Source: Lingula anatina
Taxonomy: Eukaryota > Brachiopoda > Lingulata > Lingulida > Lingulidae
NCBI RefSeq assembly: GCF_001039355.2
Contig: NW_019775624.1
Location: 797,648-861,647 of the forward strand
Length of the DNA: 64,000 bases
Direction of reading: 5' to 3'
Part shown: positions 23,852 through 40,476 of the stretch, in pieces
Layout: each line of letters opens with the position of its first letter
How positions within the stretch are numbered: position 1 is the first letter of the stretch
Notes under the pieces: generated by a model
What the model was told of the DNA's origin: nothing
What the model saw: the letters and a program-made list of their open reading frames with translations, nothing else
Database searches by the model: none
Made by a program: the position numbers and the translations under genes

Positions 23852-26328
23852 TAAACGGTCACGTTACCCCTAACTGACGCAGTATGAAGAAATATATTGT
23901 TTCAACAAATGTTTTCTTTCTTTCATGACCATTACGAAATGTAACGGAGTAAATGTTTAATGGCCAAGAAAATGTTTTTTTTCCGGGTTTTTTTTCAGTT
24001 TAGGAAATTAGTAGCCTAATATTTTAACCGAAACCTAATCATTTAAATTTTAAAGAGACAGCAAAATCGTTATCAATTACTAAATTTCACATGATTTTAT
24101 ATCACAAAGTTAATTTTTTTATCTTCGTTTTGACACGGACTTGTAATGATTCTTCATCACAAGTCCTTGGTTTTAAGAACATGAAGTTAAGAGATTTTTC
24201 ACTCGGCACAAGCCAATAAGTGTTTGTTTTTTTAACAGTAATTTTAAAACCGTTTATTTCCGAGGTTGAAAAAATCGTTAAGTATTTTGAGGACGCTAAG
24301 GGAATTCGTCAACCGTATTTTATTTTTCGAGAAAAAAATCTCGTATATGTTCTCTTTAATCAGGCTATTTTATCCTCTAAATGTCTCAGTTGGCGACAGC
24401 GTCTACATTACAATCAATGTTGGGCATCGACTGACATGAACCCCATACAAACCTGGAATTCTTTTTTTTTTTTTTGAAAAGAACATCATAAAGAGATAAA
24501 TGACCAGTGGCAGATTTAGAGGGGGAGGGTCAGGGGGTCCTGACCCCCCCCTTCGGTTTCTTAAAAAAATCACACCAATATTCCCCTCTTGGAATTAAAA
24601 TTTTGACTAGCTGATTTTTAATACTAAACCGTTCCAAATGGCACCGTTCGCCATCTAAAATACCAAATATTTTCGGGGCCCTTCGGGGGGGGGGGGGGGG
24701 GGGGGTTTTTTTTCTCCTCCCCCCTCCCCCCCCCCCCCCTCCACNGAACCGTTTTCCAGCAAAAGGGGGGTTCTTTCGTTTTCCCGCCCCCCCCCCCCCC
24801 CCCCCCCCTTTAAATAATCCTGGACCCGCCCCTGAGTGACTGTGTTTTGTATGATATTTATTTACATTAAAGAAAACGATGTCGGTTTGGATTTGTCGAC
24901 TTACAAGTGCAGGACTCCTTCCAATGCGATTTTTTTGAAAAAAAAAAGCAATTTTGAGCAGTATTAAGACTTGAATTATTATTAGGTCTAAAAATTTAAA
25001 ATTCTAGCATCAACAAATAAATAAAAAATATTTCACTTTTGTTTACGAGTGTTAATTAACTATAAATAAGGCACATTCCCCCTATTCAATATTATTCTAG
25101 ACGTGGATATCGATCATACTCGACATACTCCTCGTCTGCAGAGAAATCCCCTCCGTCAACCTCAGATTTGTCATGACTGTCGACATGTGAAATACATTGA
25201 AAAGTGGGCTCAAACTGGTAATGCCAATTTTTTAGATGCGCAGCTATGTTTGCCATCGCGAATTGAGAATGAGTAAAATGCTCTGATGTTTTCCGACCAC
25301 GTGGTTTTATATTAGCACGGATAGTCTTGAATATAATAGACAGGTAAGAGGCTTTACATCACTACACGAGGCTTTGACCGCTCAAGAAAAGGGGAATGGC
25401 CATGAGTCGTTAACGGGGTTTGGAAACTCACCCAAGAGGTACACAATGACAGCTGAGTTGATAGCTCAACGTGCCAGCTCCCTCGCCATTCAGGCGGCAT
25501 CAATACAACATTTTACTTTGTAATACGTCACTCGACCACGTGACCGTGCAGCAAGTTAACTTCCGGCCCTAGTGAAAGGACGCATTATAAAAGCTCGATA
25601 TTTGCAAAACCAAATTTCAATTTGTATAGTTTGATAAAGGAAACGTTAGTTGGGCAGGTATTCTGATATGCATCGTTCAAGCCATTCTGTTAAAGTGTCG
25701 CAACTCCTTTAAGATTCACCCCCTTTTTTACTCACTTTCACCTTTATCTTTGAATGCATTAAATGCAATCTTCAACTCCCCCCCCCCCCGACCCCCCACA
25801 CACCTATCATTTTTTTCTCAGCTTATGGTCCTACTTACTCATGCTTTTGTGCATTTCAAATATAGTTTGGTTAAAACAAGAGAAGACAAATTATTAAAAC
25901 TTTAAATTTTCGTTTATTTATATCACAAAATAATAATAATTCAAGTATCAAAACAGTAATACATTATGTCCAGGCTATCAGATTTATTAAAGATATGAAT
26001 ATACGAAGAGTTCAAGAACTGCAATGAACACAATACTCAGGTAAATGTAGCAAATTCTTCCATTGTGCCACTGTACCAATGATTTCTACATTTACAGATC
26101 TTATATATCAATGATGAAATCTGAATCGCCTGATTTCTTTTCCAGAATTGTTCGTATCACAGTTTTGCTGATTTAACAGACAAGTTGTTTTCCGAATCAA
26201 CTAATCATCCCAATCCACTCTTGCAATATTCACGATTCAAATTATTCCATCAGTCCACAGTTCCATCTACAACATGAGATCTTAAATATATAGAATCGAG
26301 ACTTCTTTTTAAGAAGAATCCCGAATAT
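23852..26328. other. Intergenic sequence between cathepsin genes 3 and 4
   Basis: No gene is seen. It aligns in blocks with the gene 2 to gene 3 spacer and contains a poly-G/poly-C-rich MITE (24505-24834) with an N at 24745. The stretch 26240-26330 leads into the 3' end of gene 4. Confidence 0.7.
24505..24834. mobile_element. MITE, CAGTGGCGGAT family, copy 1
   Basis: The left end CAGTGGCAGATTTAGAGG and the right end, reverse complemented (CAGGGGCGGGTCCAGGATTA), match both ends of a second copy at 58428-58653. Near the left end a palindrome (TCAGGGGGTCCTGACCCC) occurs. The interior has long G and C runs and an N at 24745. The paralogous spacer near 18258-18268 reads AGATAAGTGAATG without the element, which shows a clean empty site. 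CAG/CTG termini suggest a non-autonomous hAT-like element, but I cannot define a perfect target duplication. Confidence 0.75.
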
Positions 26329-29358
<3,030 letters not shown>

Positions 29359-29597
29359 CTGAAAACAATGAAATTTAAATAAAGAAATAGGCCTATATAG
29401 ATTCTAGAGTCAACTACAATTCATTACTAACGTAAAAGTAAGTAAATGAGAACAAAAAAGCAGGAAAAAATAACGCAAGACTCGAATTCTCATGTATGAT
29501 CTTTAACACGAACAATGTAGTCAGAAATTTAAAAGAAAGTAAACTTATGTGGAGGAACTCAGTCTTTACAAGCATAGGCCTACAGATTTCTGCTTAC

Positions 29598-29784
29598 CTT
29601 GTTTGTGAGTGAAGAGTTGTATGGTAAACTGTTCAGTGAAACTTGCTGGACCTGGAGTCTTGCTAAAGTAGTGGTTCTACCTTGCGGTTAGCGCACATTT
29701 ATAGTCCCCTGGCGAACTACAGTGGCTGTCCCGTGACTGTCACCTGCTGCTACCTCATTCACTTAAAGTCAATATCTGATAAGG
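29598..29784 (-). promoter_or_regulatory. Promoter and 5' UTR exon of cathepsin gene 4
   Basis: Minus strand: a TATA box (TATAAATG, 29696-29703), a GATA-type site (CTTATCAG, 29777-29784) and a non-coding exon ending at 29598 before a GTAAGC donor. The first coding exon begins with its ATG right after TTTTCAG at 29358. Confidence 0.65.
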
Positions 29785-30878
29785 ATTCGCCAAAGAGAGT
29801 AAAGTGAGCGCGTGTTGTAATAATCTGTGGTGTTGGTTTCGAGCGCACAATGCTTATAATGCATGCTTAATCTTTGACCGCTGGTCATACAGTGTTTATG
29901 CATGGGCCTATGTTATACATATGTAATAAAAATCACAATGCCAATTTAATTGTTGTTCAAAATATCCGTTCTTACCTATTTCAAGTGTCATAAAGAGATA
30001 TTGTGCAGTATGTGTTGTCCGATAGTAGACTAAGAGCCAGGCAAGTACATTTACGTGTACAAGTCCAGACTGATTAAATTCAAATCAAAATCATTAAAAA
30101 AAAAAAAAAAAGAAAAGAAAGGGCGTGGGCCTACAACCCAAATGAGACAAATACATGTAGGCCTACAGTACATGTATGTCGGTGATGTTATGCGAGTTAG
30201 GGGTAGGGGGCCAGCTCGGGATTTGGAATTTATGAAAGTGGTCTTAATCTTTTTCTGTCGTTTTTCTGTTGGCTTAACTACAGCGGTGTTGTTTGCAACT
30301 TCCTATTCTAGTGCCATTCACATTTTATTCCACCTTGTTCATTTATATCACGATAACTGAGATATGTAGCCCCACGCAAAAACCCGGCAAATATTTTGAA
30401 GGCCATCTAAAATTTATTTTCTGTTATACATAATAAAAATAAAACATATATGGACACATGGAAAATCTAAATATATTTCCTGGAATGTAAAAAGCAAAAA
30501 GGACACAAAACTATAGGCCTACATTCATATTTCGCGGAAAGGAAAGTCGCGCGATATTTTGCGAGATCTCCATTGTAAACAACAACATTGATGTGCAGTG
30601 GGAAGGAATGTGGCGACGGAGAATTTATCGATATTTTTCATTGCCCTTTCCGATATTTAGCATTGCCTGTAAATACCAAGGTGGGGCACAACGCCATGCA
30701 CCTTTCAACAGTATGTCTCCAGGTTTTGGTTCTGCGATACTGACATTTGCGGTATAATCTTACTGCAGTAACACGGCGGCAAAGTTTGGGGGAAATTAAA
30801 ATCCACTGCTGCATGCCGCGTCTGTTAAATTTCCCCTTCTTCCATTTTCGGCACTAGTACTGCTCTGAGGAATGAAAC
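29785..30878. other. Spacer between cathepsin cluster and four-TM gene
   Basis: No further gene is seen. Poly-A at about 30097-30111. The 30530-30860 part is richer in CpG (GTCGCGCGATATTTTGCGAG) and probably holds the promoter and 5' UTR of the four-TM gene that starts at 30879. This is divergent from cathepsin gene 4. Confidence 0.5.
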
Positions 30879-33009
30879 ATGCCAGGTCATCATACAAGGA
30901 ACCGCTGTAACTGCAGCTATCATGGGTGCATAGAGAAGCTTTGGGTGTACCTAATGTTTGGTGTGGCTGACATTGTGGTAGGGTTTATGTTGGGAGTGGT
31001 GTATTTCAGTGTCAGGGCGCTGACCACATCACTCCAGTATACTGAGACCATTCCAACCTATGCTAATGCCATCATAGTAAGTGGACACTTTATATAATGA
31101 TGCTGATATTGCTTTAATCAGGTGTTTAGAAAATATTAACATAGTAAGGAAGTTTATTTATTCATTTGGCATGATCTCAGTACCTGTACACAGTACATGT
31201 AAGGATGACACTTGCATATAAGATAAGATTGTGAAGAAAATGTACAAGTATATTGCAAGGTCATGCTTTTAAGAATAACTGATGAAAGCATGCACCTCAA
31301 AAGTTTATAGATGCATGACAAAGCCATGCACCAATCATTTCCATGCTTGTGTTGTATGACAGCTTATTTAACCTTATCATCAGGTGCACAGCCACCTGTT
31401 TAGTGGGAATGCATATATATATATATATATAGATGCTTCCCACATCTGCTGTACATGTGCACTATATGTGTAAAGCATTTGTGAACATGAATGATCATGT
31501 AAAAGCATGATAGCAAGTTACATTAGAAATCACAGTATCTGCTCTTGTACCTTCTTTATTGTACCAGATATACATTACTAGTGCTGTTTATTTTATTGTG
31601 CTGAATAATAGGGAAGAAGATGATGTATTCATAGCTTCGATACCGAGAGCATTTGATAGTTAAAACTCTAAATTTGGATACAGCATCACATTTCTGATTA
31701 TAAATAACTGCTGTTATCAAAATGGTGCTCTGCACTGTGGGTGCTTCTAAGTACATGTAGTACAAGTATACTCAAAGATTTCAATAATATCTCTTCATGT
31801 CACATGTGTGCTTGAAGTAAATGATTAACAGACCTCGTGTTGAAATTAACAACATATTTCATGTCAAGTAATTGACTTAGTTTTGTTCACTAGCAAACAT
31901 GGGATGGTTGACAATGCCATCATGTGATAAGAGTTGGTTTTGAAAGGCTTGCACAGTTACTTAGAAATGATGACACACCTTTTAATTCTATATATTCAAG
32001 TCACATGGGTGGTGGAGTTTTTCCATATTTTATGCTGCTACATATTATGTTTAACAGCTATTTCATGAATATTTGATATTAAGATTATGTTGGGAGGGGA
32101 TTCATGGTTGTGACACACAGCGAGACTTATATTTATGTTAAAGTTAAATGATTTGCAAATAATTGCAAAAATGATGGAAATTTCATGCTGGTCAGTACTG
32201 TCTTTCTCTGTCTCTCTCTTTTAGTTAAACTGCAAGTGACAGTCGAATATTTAAACTCTATTTGTTTTTAGATGTTCTTCCTATATATCAGCACAATTAA
32301 GCTAAGGATCTTCTCATACACTCTTTAAAAACACTACAATGTTTCGAGTCCTAAGAAATATATATCAAATAGATCTAGATTCTTGGTTAGTAATGACACC
32401 CCTGTGGTTGTTTATATTTGAATTAGAAAAGGCTTTTTTATTGTGAGGCAGAAATTATTTTGAATATTTTTGTTAATTAATTTTAACTGTAACATTGATG
32501 TGGTTTCACTTTCATTTATATTACAGGCATTCTGTGCTGGCACTTTTGTGATTTTACTAAACAAAAGGAGAAATAAAATAGTGGTAAGTACAATTTGTTC
32601 TGTATATTGTTAAAATCATATATATTTATATATATATATCAAGGTCAAAATTCTTGCAGCATGACCCTACATGTTAAAATATTACCCAAGTGCAATGACA
32701 CAAATTGATGAAATTGTGTGGGGAGCTTACCATTATAGTGTAAAAAGAATCTTCATGATATTCGGTTGTAAAATGTACCAGTGTCAGTGCATTATTAATA
32801 TCTTTCAAGTTATATCCAGTGCATTATATCAGAAAGACATAACACCTTGTGATAAAGAGTCAAAGGTTTCTTATGTAAAGATAACGAGTTGCAATGGTGA
32901 ACTTGAACTTTGGTGTGGCAAACTGCACAGTCATAGCTGGTGTTTGTTATCTTATGTGGAATGAGTCTTAATAATTTATGTATTATCTGGGGTCCCTTCA
33001 AACAGACAT

Positions 33010-33041
<32 letters not shown>

Positions 33042-36000
33042 ATAAATAAACTGGATCCTGGATTGTACCAAAGAGGAGCACAAAAATGATTTTTTTCTGT
33101 TTTTCTTATCACATATATTTACAACAGACTATAATATGTTGTGGGGCACAGGCATTGAAAATTTGACTGACTTGTCTCATTTCAATCATTGTGCTGTATT
33201 TTCGGAGCTGGAGAANACACACACACATGTATAAATAAACTGGATCCTGGATTGTACCAAAGAGGAGCACAAAAATGATTTTTGTCTGTTTTTCTTATCA
33301 CGTATATTTACAACAGACTATAATATGTTGTGGGGCACAGGCATTGAAAATTTGACTGACTTGTCTCATTTCAATCATTGTGCTGTATTTTCGGAGCTGG
33401 AGAAGGATGCACATCATAATATAAGCTGCCTGATGTGCCCTGCCATTGCATATACATGTTCACACCCAGGAACTTATTTGGCCATCTAGGATGACAGTCT
33501 TCCAGAGCCAACACAGTTGGGAAATTTTGAAAACAAATAATAAATGTGTCATTCCTCCAAAAGACCAAGAAGACCATCTAAGTCTGTTCCTAAAATAACT
33601 TCAAAGCTCCTCGCCTGCCTGCATGAGCACACACGCAAACACATGGTCACATACACATGCATTTCCCTTATTGTCACAAGCCTGGTTAATTCTGAAGTTA
33701 CAGATATTATGTATTAATTTTACTCTGGGTATATTGGTATTTATAATATAATTATTTCACAACAAGCATGTTGCCATATTTCTTGGGACCATTCAGTTTT
33801 TTTGCATGTTCATCCAAAAATTCTCTTCGTGATTGAGTAGAAGTAAAGATGAATAATTCACTACATTCTTGCGTGCCTTGCAAAAGACTGCCTTTCTGAA
33901 GTGGGATTAAATCTACTGTCCAATCAATAATCTTGTCACTCTGAGCATAAAAATTTTAGTCAGGTGTCCTTCATTAGGAAGCCTATAGTTCAAAGAAATC
34001 ATATTCAGTGAATGTCATAAATCCCTGCAACAGCAGAATTTAAGAAGTACTTGATGCACATTAGGGAAATCTTGATTTAAAATTTCAATCTTCTACTACT
34101 CATTATATCAAAAAGGGTATTTTTTTTTTTATTAATTTTCGTCTGAAAAAAAAAACAAAAAACAAACTTGTTTTACCAATCCAATGGTAGTTTTGCAACA
34201 CAGTGCTTAGGTAGAAACATTTTTCTTCAATTTACATCCAGTGTATACTCCTTAATGCCAACCAAGATCAATAACCTGTTAGTTGTCGCTCCTTTGGGAT
34301 ATTGATAATTGGTCTTACCAGGTGTTACAGCAAAGGAATATATAGGTTGATGGGTGTGGTCATGACCATGTCACCTTGGTGGGGGATGTAAACCTATACT
34401 TAAAATGCAGAAATGGTCAAAGTAAAGCTTAATGCATATATTGAGAACACTTCATGTATTATGCACCTTAGCATGAAAAAGTGTTGCCATTTTTAAAACA
34501 ACAATAAAAAGACCATATGGAATCAATATTCTTCCCACCTAACCATGTTCCCACTCAGAAGTCATTTGAATGTGCTGGTCTGTAATTAGTTAATATATAG
34601 AGGTTGCATCATAATTAGTTTTCGTGCTTATGGATATTTTGATAGACTCGTTGATCTATCATATGTACTCAGTAGGTAAAGTTTTCATGTTTGGTACATG
34701 CATGGTTTCCACTGACCTCAATAAATATTATTATTTTATATGTATGGTACAAAAATTAAATTAATTGTCTCCTCTCCAGGTATGCACTGTGATCATGTTC
34801 TGCAGCACCTGTACAGTGATGCACTCTGTGTCGGGCTTGACCACTGGTTTCAAGACTATTATCTCCTTGACTAGCTTCAGTCGCTGCGTATATAGTGCCA
34901 AGCAGACCATGTGTCATTGTTATGTGTGGAGAAAGAATGTTACAGATTATACAGGTAAGTTTTATTAACTTGTACTCCTATAGTATATTATACAGTTTTT
35001 CCTGTAACCAGGTAGTTATTTTGTAGCTTTAACTTTTTTATGACTCATGCAAACATGTATATATGGATATAATTTTTTTGACTAACATTCTTTTTTTCTT
35101 TCAAAGTGAACTTGGTACTACATGGTGAAGAATATTATATACTTAATGTTTTTACACATAGATGTCTTGACACTTTGCAGAATGATACATATTTCTGAAA
35201 GAAGCATTGCTTTCATTATTTATAATTTTCACAAATCATTTATTCAGCTTTTAATGGTAATATTTTAAAAAATAAAAATAAAAAATACAGTTATTAAGGC
35301 CGTTAAAAACTGATTGATGGCATCTTTCAAATGTTTGGATCAGGCAATAGAATAAATGTAAAAAAAAATCCCTTTTATCTCTTCAGAGGAATCTGAATAC
35401 TTTTTCTACAATGCTCCAAACTGTGGTGTTATACAGAACAACTTGGTGGACTTCATGTATGCTCTGTGTGCCCTGTACACTGCAGGTACTCTTCTGGGGA
35501 TTCTTGGCATACATCTCAGTTTGGTAGTGTTTAGAACAGAGAAGGAGAGACAAAAACATTACGAGGTAAAGGTTTGTTGAGATAGGAGGTTTCATTGTCT
35601 TTTGTGTAAATAAAGTTCAAAGAAGTAAATCCTTTCTAGAGAGACTAAACGTGTTTTTACACATGAGACAAAATATCAACTCTTAATCAAAGGGATTGTG
35701 ACTTCTTACAGGGTAAGCATTGTTGCACATGTGAACCACTTGATAAACACTAGTCATGCTATCTGCTTCCCAAATAGCTTAAGATTACCTAACTGCCTAA
35801 AAATGCAGAAAATGTTATAGTTTTTAAGCCAATTTACCCTTGATTAGGTGAAAACTTAGGTATTTTAAAATATGGCTAGTATAAGCCCTGAATTCTCATC
35901 AGTATCTGGTATCTTTCGTAGACTGTCACTGGTTGCTAGTTATACTTTGTTAATTAGTAAGGCAAACAGGGAACAATTCCTTTGGAATGACTTTAATTGT

Positions 36001-37223
36001 GATTGAGAATATATTTTATACAAATGCTTAGAAATACATGCAGTTTATGAAAATAATATGAAGATTTTTTTTTCAAAGAAAACCCCTGTTAAAGTCTATC
36101 ACAATGTATAATAAATTCCAGATAAAATGTAACGTGACCCCATTTTTTCCTGTTACAGGAAGAATACTACTTTCCAAGTTGTGAAGAACAAAACGAAAAT
36201 GTCAGGAACTGTTCCCAAGAGAGGTCCATCACAGGAAGTCCGTCCCAAGTATCAAGATGTGGTGCTATGCAGGGTACCAACCCTTCAGCTAGTCCCCCTG
36301 TCAGTGGCCCCTTTAGTCGTAGAATCATGCTCCCTGGGGAACCCCAGTTACGCCTGTTGGGAGTACGTCGAAGTGAAAGTCTAGTCCGCACTGGTCGTGA
36401 AAACACTGGTCCAACTGATGGAGAAAATGCTCCGAGTGGATTAAGAAATGCCTCTGTTGAAAATGTCCATCAAAATTCTTATAGTAGTCCAGTTACAACA
36501 AATTCCAATGTGTATGACTTAGGTTATCCATATTATGGAAATTTTCCCCTTATATGCAGTGGGGGCTATATTTTACCAGCTCAACCATTCCAGCGTTTGC
36601 CATCCTGCCATGAACCTTTACCTCCCCATCCATTGCAAAGATCGAGAAATCCGTCCGACACGCTCCTATCTTGTCCCATTCCTAGGTTACCAGCAACTAA
36701 TGCTTCACGTCTGCCTCCAAGACCACTTAGAAGAGGAGCCAGTGTTGGAGCAGCAGATAATGCCCAACGAGTTTTGCAACGTCATGCAACCTCAAGTCAT
36801 AACAGATTTGGAAGAAGGTTGAATAGATCAAGTAGTTTTCATAGCACAGTTCCACAGTCACATCTTGGCACATTACCTCTGGCCCAACTGCCACAATCTG
36901 ACATTGAAGCAGAACCATTTGGGTGGATGCATTTCTTTGCCGGGTTTTCTCATTTTGTTCCTATGCCCCCAGGAACCGTGCCAATCCCCTTTGATCCACC
37001 TCCCCCTTATGCTCAGCCACCACCTTATGCAGAAAATGACCCAGTTCAGGAAAATGCATCCCAAAATAGCTCCAATAGGGAAGGAGAGGGTGGAGACAGT
37101 GTTATAAGCTCAGCCAATACAGTTGGTAATTCGGTGGTATCAAATAGTGATAACAATGCTAGTGACTTAGGGAGACCAAGCTCTGACACTCAGTCTGTAG
37201 ATGTAACAGTGACGGTTATTTAG
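30879..37223 (+). CDS. CD20-like four-transmembrane protein with PPxY tail (ENTREP/FAM189-like, or TMEM255-like)
   Basis: Exons 30879-31076, 32527-32583, 34780-34954, 35387-35565 and 36159-37223 join in frame to 557 aa. An in-frame TGA two codons before the ATG supports this start. Four hydrophobic segments lie at about residues 20-45, 58-75, 84-108 and 160-185. A Cys-rich extracellular loop (CVYSAKQTMCHCYVW to NAPNCG) separates TM3 and TM4. A long, disordered cytoplasmic tail carries two adjacent PPPY motifs (PPPPYAQPPPYAEN). This layout matches the ENTREP (FAM189) endosomal proteins, whose PPxY motifs recruit HECT ubiquitin ligases of the ITCH/NEDD4 type. TMEM255 is the alternative. The exact family is an inference. 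Exons 1-2 and 3-5 lie on different contigs (N at 33216). Exons 3-5 recur at 42088-44506. Confidence 0.75.
33008..33039. repeat. (CA)n microsatellite at a contig end
   Basis: A CA run in intron 2 of the four-TM gene. The sequence after it (33020-33215) repeats right after the N at 33216, so the run marks where contigs overlap. Confidence 0.9.
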
Positions 37224-37360
37224 AATTCTAAATTAGAATTTTAACACTGTTTACACTGCCCAAGCAATGTTTTAAGTATGTGCACTCATACTTTTGTTTA
37301 ATATTTAAATATTTAACTGATACAAGTTTACTTTTGAATGGAATCTCATAAGATTCTGTC

Positions 37361-38540
37361 AAGACATTGTTTGAATTCAAGGTGTTCTCTTTCCTATTTT
37401 CCAAAGTCATGATTGTAAATTTGACTTACTTCTGTATGTGCCAATTTTGCTTTTAAATTTTGTATTTCAGTATTTAACTGATACAAGTTAACTTTTTAAT
37501 GGAATCTCACAAGAGTCTGTTGAGACATTGTTTGAATTCAAGGTGTTCTCTTTCCTATTCTCCCAAGTCATGGTTGTAAATTCCATTTACTTTTGTATGT
37601 GCCAATTTTGCTTTTTAATTTCATATTTCAATATTTAACTGTTACAAGTTTACTTTTTAAGAAGACTGGTAAGACATTGTTTGAATTCAAGATGTTCTCT
37701 TTCCGATTCTCACAAGTCATGATTGTAAATTTGACTTACTTCTGTATGTGCCAATTTTGCTTTTTAATTTCATATTTCAATATTTAACTGATACAAGTTA
37801 ACTTTTTAATGGAATCTCACAAGAGTCTGTTAAGACATTGTTCGAATTCAAGGTGTTCTCTTTCCAATTCGCCCAAGCCATGGTTGCAAATTCGATTTAC
37901 TTTTCTCTGTGCCAATTTTGTTTTTTTATTTCATATTTCAATATTTAACTGTTACAAGTTTACTTTTTAAGAAGTCTGGTAAGACATTGTTTGAATTCAA
38001 GATGTTCTCTTTCCAATTCCCCCCAAGTCATGGTTGCAAATTCGATTTACTTTTCTATGTGCAAATGTTGCTTTTTAATTTCATATTTCAATATTTAACT
38101 GTTACAAGTTTACTTTTTAAGAAGTCTGGTAAGACATTGTTTGAATTCAAGATGTTCTCTTTCCAATTCCCCCCAAGTCATGGTTGCAAATTCGATTTAC
38201 TTCTCTATGTGACAATTTTGCTTTTTAATTTCATATTTCAATATTTAACTGTTACAAGTTTACTTTTTAAGAAGTCTGGTAAGACATTGTTTGAATTCAA
38301 GATGTTCTCTTTCCAATTCCCCCCAAGTCATGGTTGCAAATTCGATTTACTTCTCTATGTGACAATTTTGCTTTTTAATTTCATATTTCAATATTTAACT
38401 GTTACAATTTAACTTTTAAATGGAATTTCACAAGAGTTGTCAAGACACTGTTTGAATTCAAGATGTTCTCTTTTCAATTTCCCCCAAGTCATGGTTGTAA
38501 ATTTGATTTACTTCTGAATGTGCCAATTTTACATTTGCAT
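37361..38540. repeat. Tandem array of a 150-161-bp unit downstream of four-TM gene
   Basis: About eight units, each containing AAGACATTGTTTGAATTCAA, a CAAGTCATGGTTG block and a TTCATATTTCAATATTTAAC block. Unit starts are near 37361, 37522, 37671, 37832, 37981, 38131, 38281 and 38442. The array begins about 140 bp after the stop codon and ends about 50 bp before an AATAAA (38593-38598), so it may lie within the 3' UTR. Open frames in it are by-products of the repeat. Confidence 0.9.
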
Positions 38541-39580
38541 CAAAGTAGATTTTCTTCACTTTTTATGTACTATTAACCCTTGCAATTTAATGAATAAAAT
38601 GTTGTCTTTGTTATTATTCATTATATTTTTAATCACATTTTCAGTAGTTTTTTTTTTTTTACAGGAAAAAATAATTTTAGGGGTGTGACTGACTATTGCA
38701 ATGAATGGAGAAGTCATCTGGGGAGGGGCGTGTTTGTTACAGCAAAAATTACAATTTCCAGATGGATGTGGGTCTATTGATAATTTCACCATTTAAATAA
38801 AATGCAACGAATTTCATGTCAAGCCCCCCCTCCCCCACCCAAAAAAAAAAGACTTGAAGTAATTTTTCCCATATTACTTTAACATTTTGGAGACATTTTG
38901 CATTTTGAAAAATTTTGACAACAGTGCATTGCAACAAGTGTTACACCTATGCAAATGCGAAAATAGAACCAAAAATGTAGGGGACCCAATTTGAGATCAG
39001 GTGTGACCTAGGTTCATAAAGTAGGACACAGGTTTTTGTAGTTTATGAGATGTGGTTATGGCGACTCCCATCTGTTGACATGCAGGGTAAAACCATGTAC
39101 ACACTCAGTGCTAACACTGTGGTACAATAAAGCTACCAAAACAAGGTCCAGTGATGAGAAGTACCAGCATTTCCACACGTTTAATTCATTTTCTTGCATA
39201 AGAACTTTTTCCATGCACAATTCATCAGTTAACCACCCATCTTTTGACATCTAGCATGGTTACAGTTACCTTCTAAGACATCAGCTGTAGTAACAAATAT
39301 TTGGGTGCAATGCTAAGGATACTAAATGATCTCTGTGGCTCTTTTATAATTTTGCCAACTACTTATGTCTTATTCCCTAACATCGATTTTTTCCCTCTGA
39401 CCATGTCAAGGGTGATTTAAGCCTTTTCACATCAATCTTTACAGCTGTAGTGGCATGTTTTATCTGAAACTGACAATCTCTCAGCTGAATAAAATCTTCA
39501 GCAATGCTAGCTAAAGCTATCCAGTTAGCTGTGCACAACTGGAAGTACATTTGACCGATCTCAAAACTCTCGTTTTTAAA
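38541..39580. other. Spacer between convergent genes
   Basis: Between the AATAAA at 38593-38598 and the PRPF3 stop at 39581 there is no gene. It holds a poly-C/poly-A patch at 38824-38851 and probably the PRPF3 3' UTR on the minus strand. The same stretch occurs at about 46110-47274. Confidence 0.6.
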
Positions 39581-40476
39581 CTAGGAGTCCTCTCCCGCAG
39601 CCTCTAAGACAGCCCCACTGTAAGCCAAGTCCCAGTACTGTTCAACTCCAGTCTTTTTGAACTGTTCTCTAGCAAATGACTCTGTTGGACATGCCTTGAA
39701 TTTGATATCGCCAAATGATCTGTTCATTGCTGTGCCCTGAAACACACACACAAAAAAATGATCCATTTAAAAATCACATAAAATGTACAAACATTACAAA
39801 AATTTACATTACATATAATATGCAATTATTAATTTAGAGTTGCAAAGAAGAGAAGAAAACTTTATAGTGATGTCATAGTTACCACTAAGACTGTAAATGA
39901 CCATGGATAAAAACATGAAAAATATTTACCTCCCAAACTAAAACACACTTGTTCTCCGTCTTCTCATCATTGTCTTTATCATCTGAAACCAAGAAACAAA
40001 ATTAAGAAATACACAGCATGTTACAAGATACGGCTGCATCCTCATTTCATACTTTGATCAAAACACTTCAATAAAAAATTCTGATTTTGTAAGATTATGA
40101 GAATGACCAAAAAATGACCCATGTTCATAATTCTTTTATGATTTCTAATAGATTATATGTGCTATAATTATAGTAAAGACAGAAAAAAGATTGACATATC
40201 AATCATATAAGTTCCAGTCTCCTTTAAAAGTTGAATCTCTCTCTCTCTCTCTCTTTCTCCACACACACACACCTACCATCTTTAGATGCCTTATTATCTT
40301 CATTCCATTTAATCCTGCGAAGCATTAATCTCTTGAACTTTTTCTGTTGTTTAGGGCCTCCTTCCACAACAACCACATTGCAATCTCTGTACAGGACTAC
40401 TATACCAGTCATGAAGAGTTGTTTACAGTTGGCTTCTATTTTAAACTTCTTTGCTGGGTTGTTAAGATTGTTAACC
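39581..40476 (-). CDS. PRPF3: PRPF3 last three exons, repeated copy
   Basis: Minus exons 40277-40476, 39930-39982 and 39581-39736 encode the C-terminal DUF1115 region of Prp3 ([30 protein letters not shown], then QYWDLA and a stop). They match the exons at 48011-48210, 47618-47670 and 47275-47430 in size and splice sites. The contig ends at 40509 just upstream, so no more of the gene is present. Probably the other allele rather than a separate gene. Confidence 0.85.

Noticed and set aside
36167-36406. Minus-strand frame opposite the four-TM tail exon
   Set aside because: It is a shadow of the coding strand. It is seen in both copies only because the exon is repeated.
37909-38412. 167-aa frame rich in Phe/Leu
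   Set aside because: It is a by-product of the 150-bp tandem array, whose period is a multiple of three in this part. No start context or homologue is seen.
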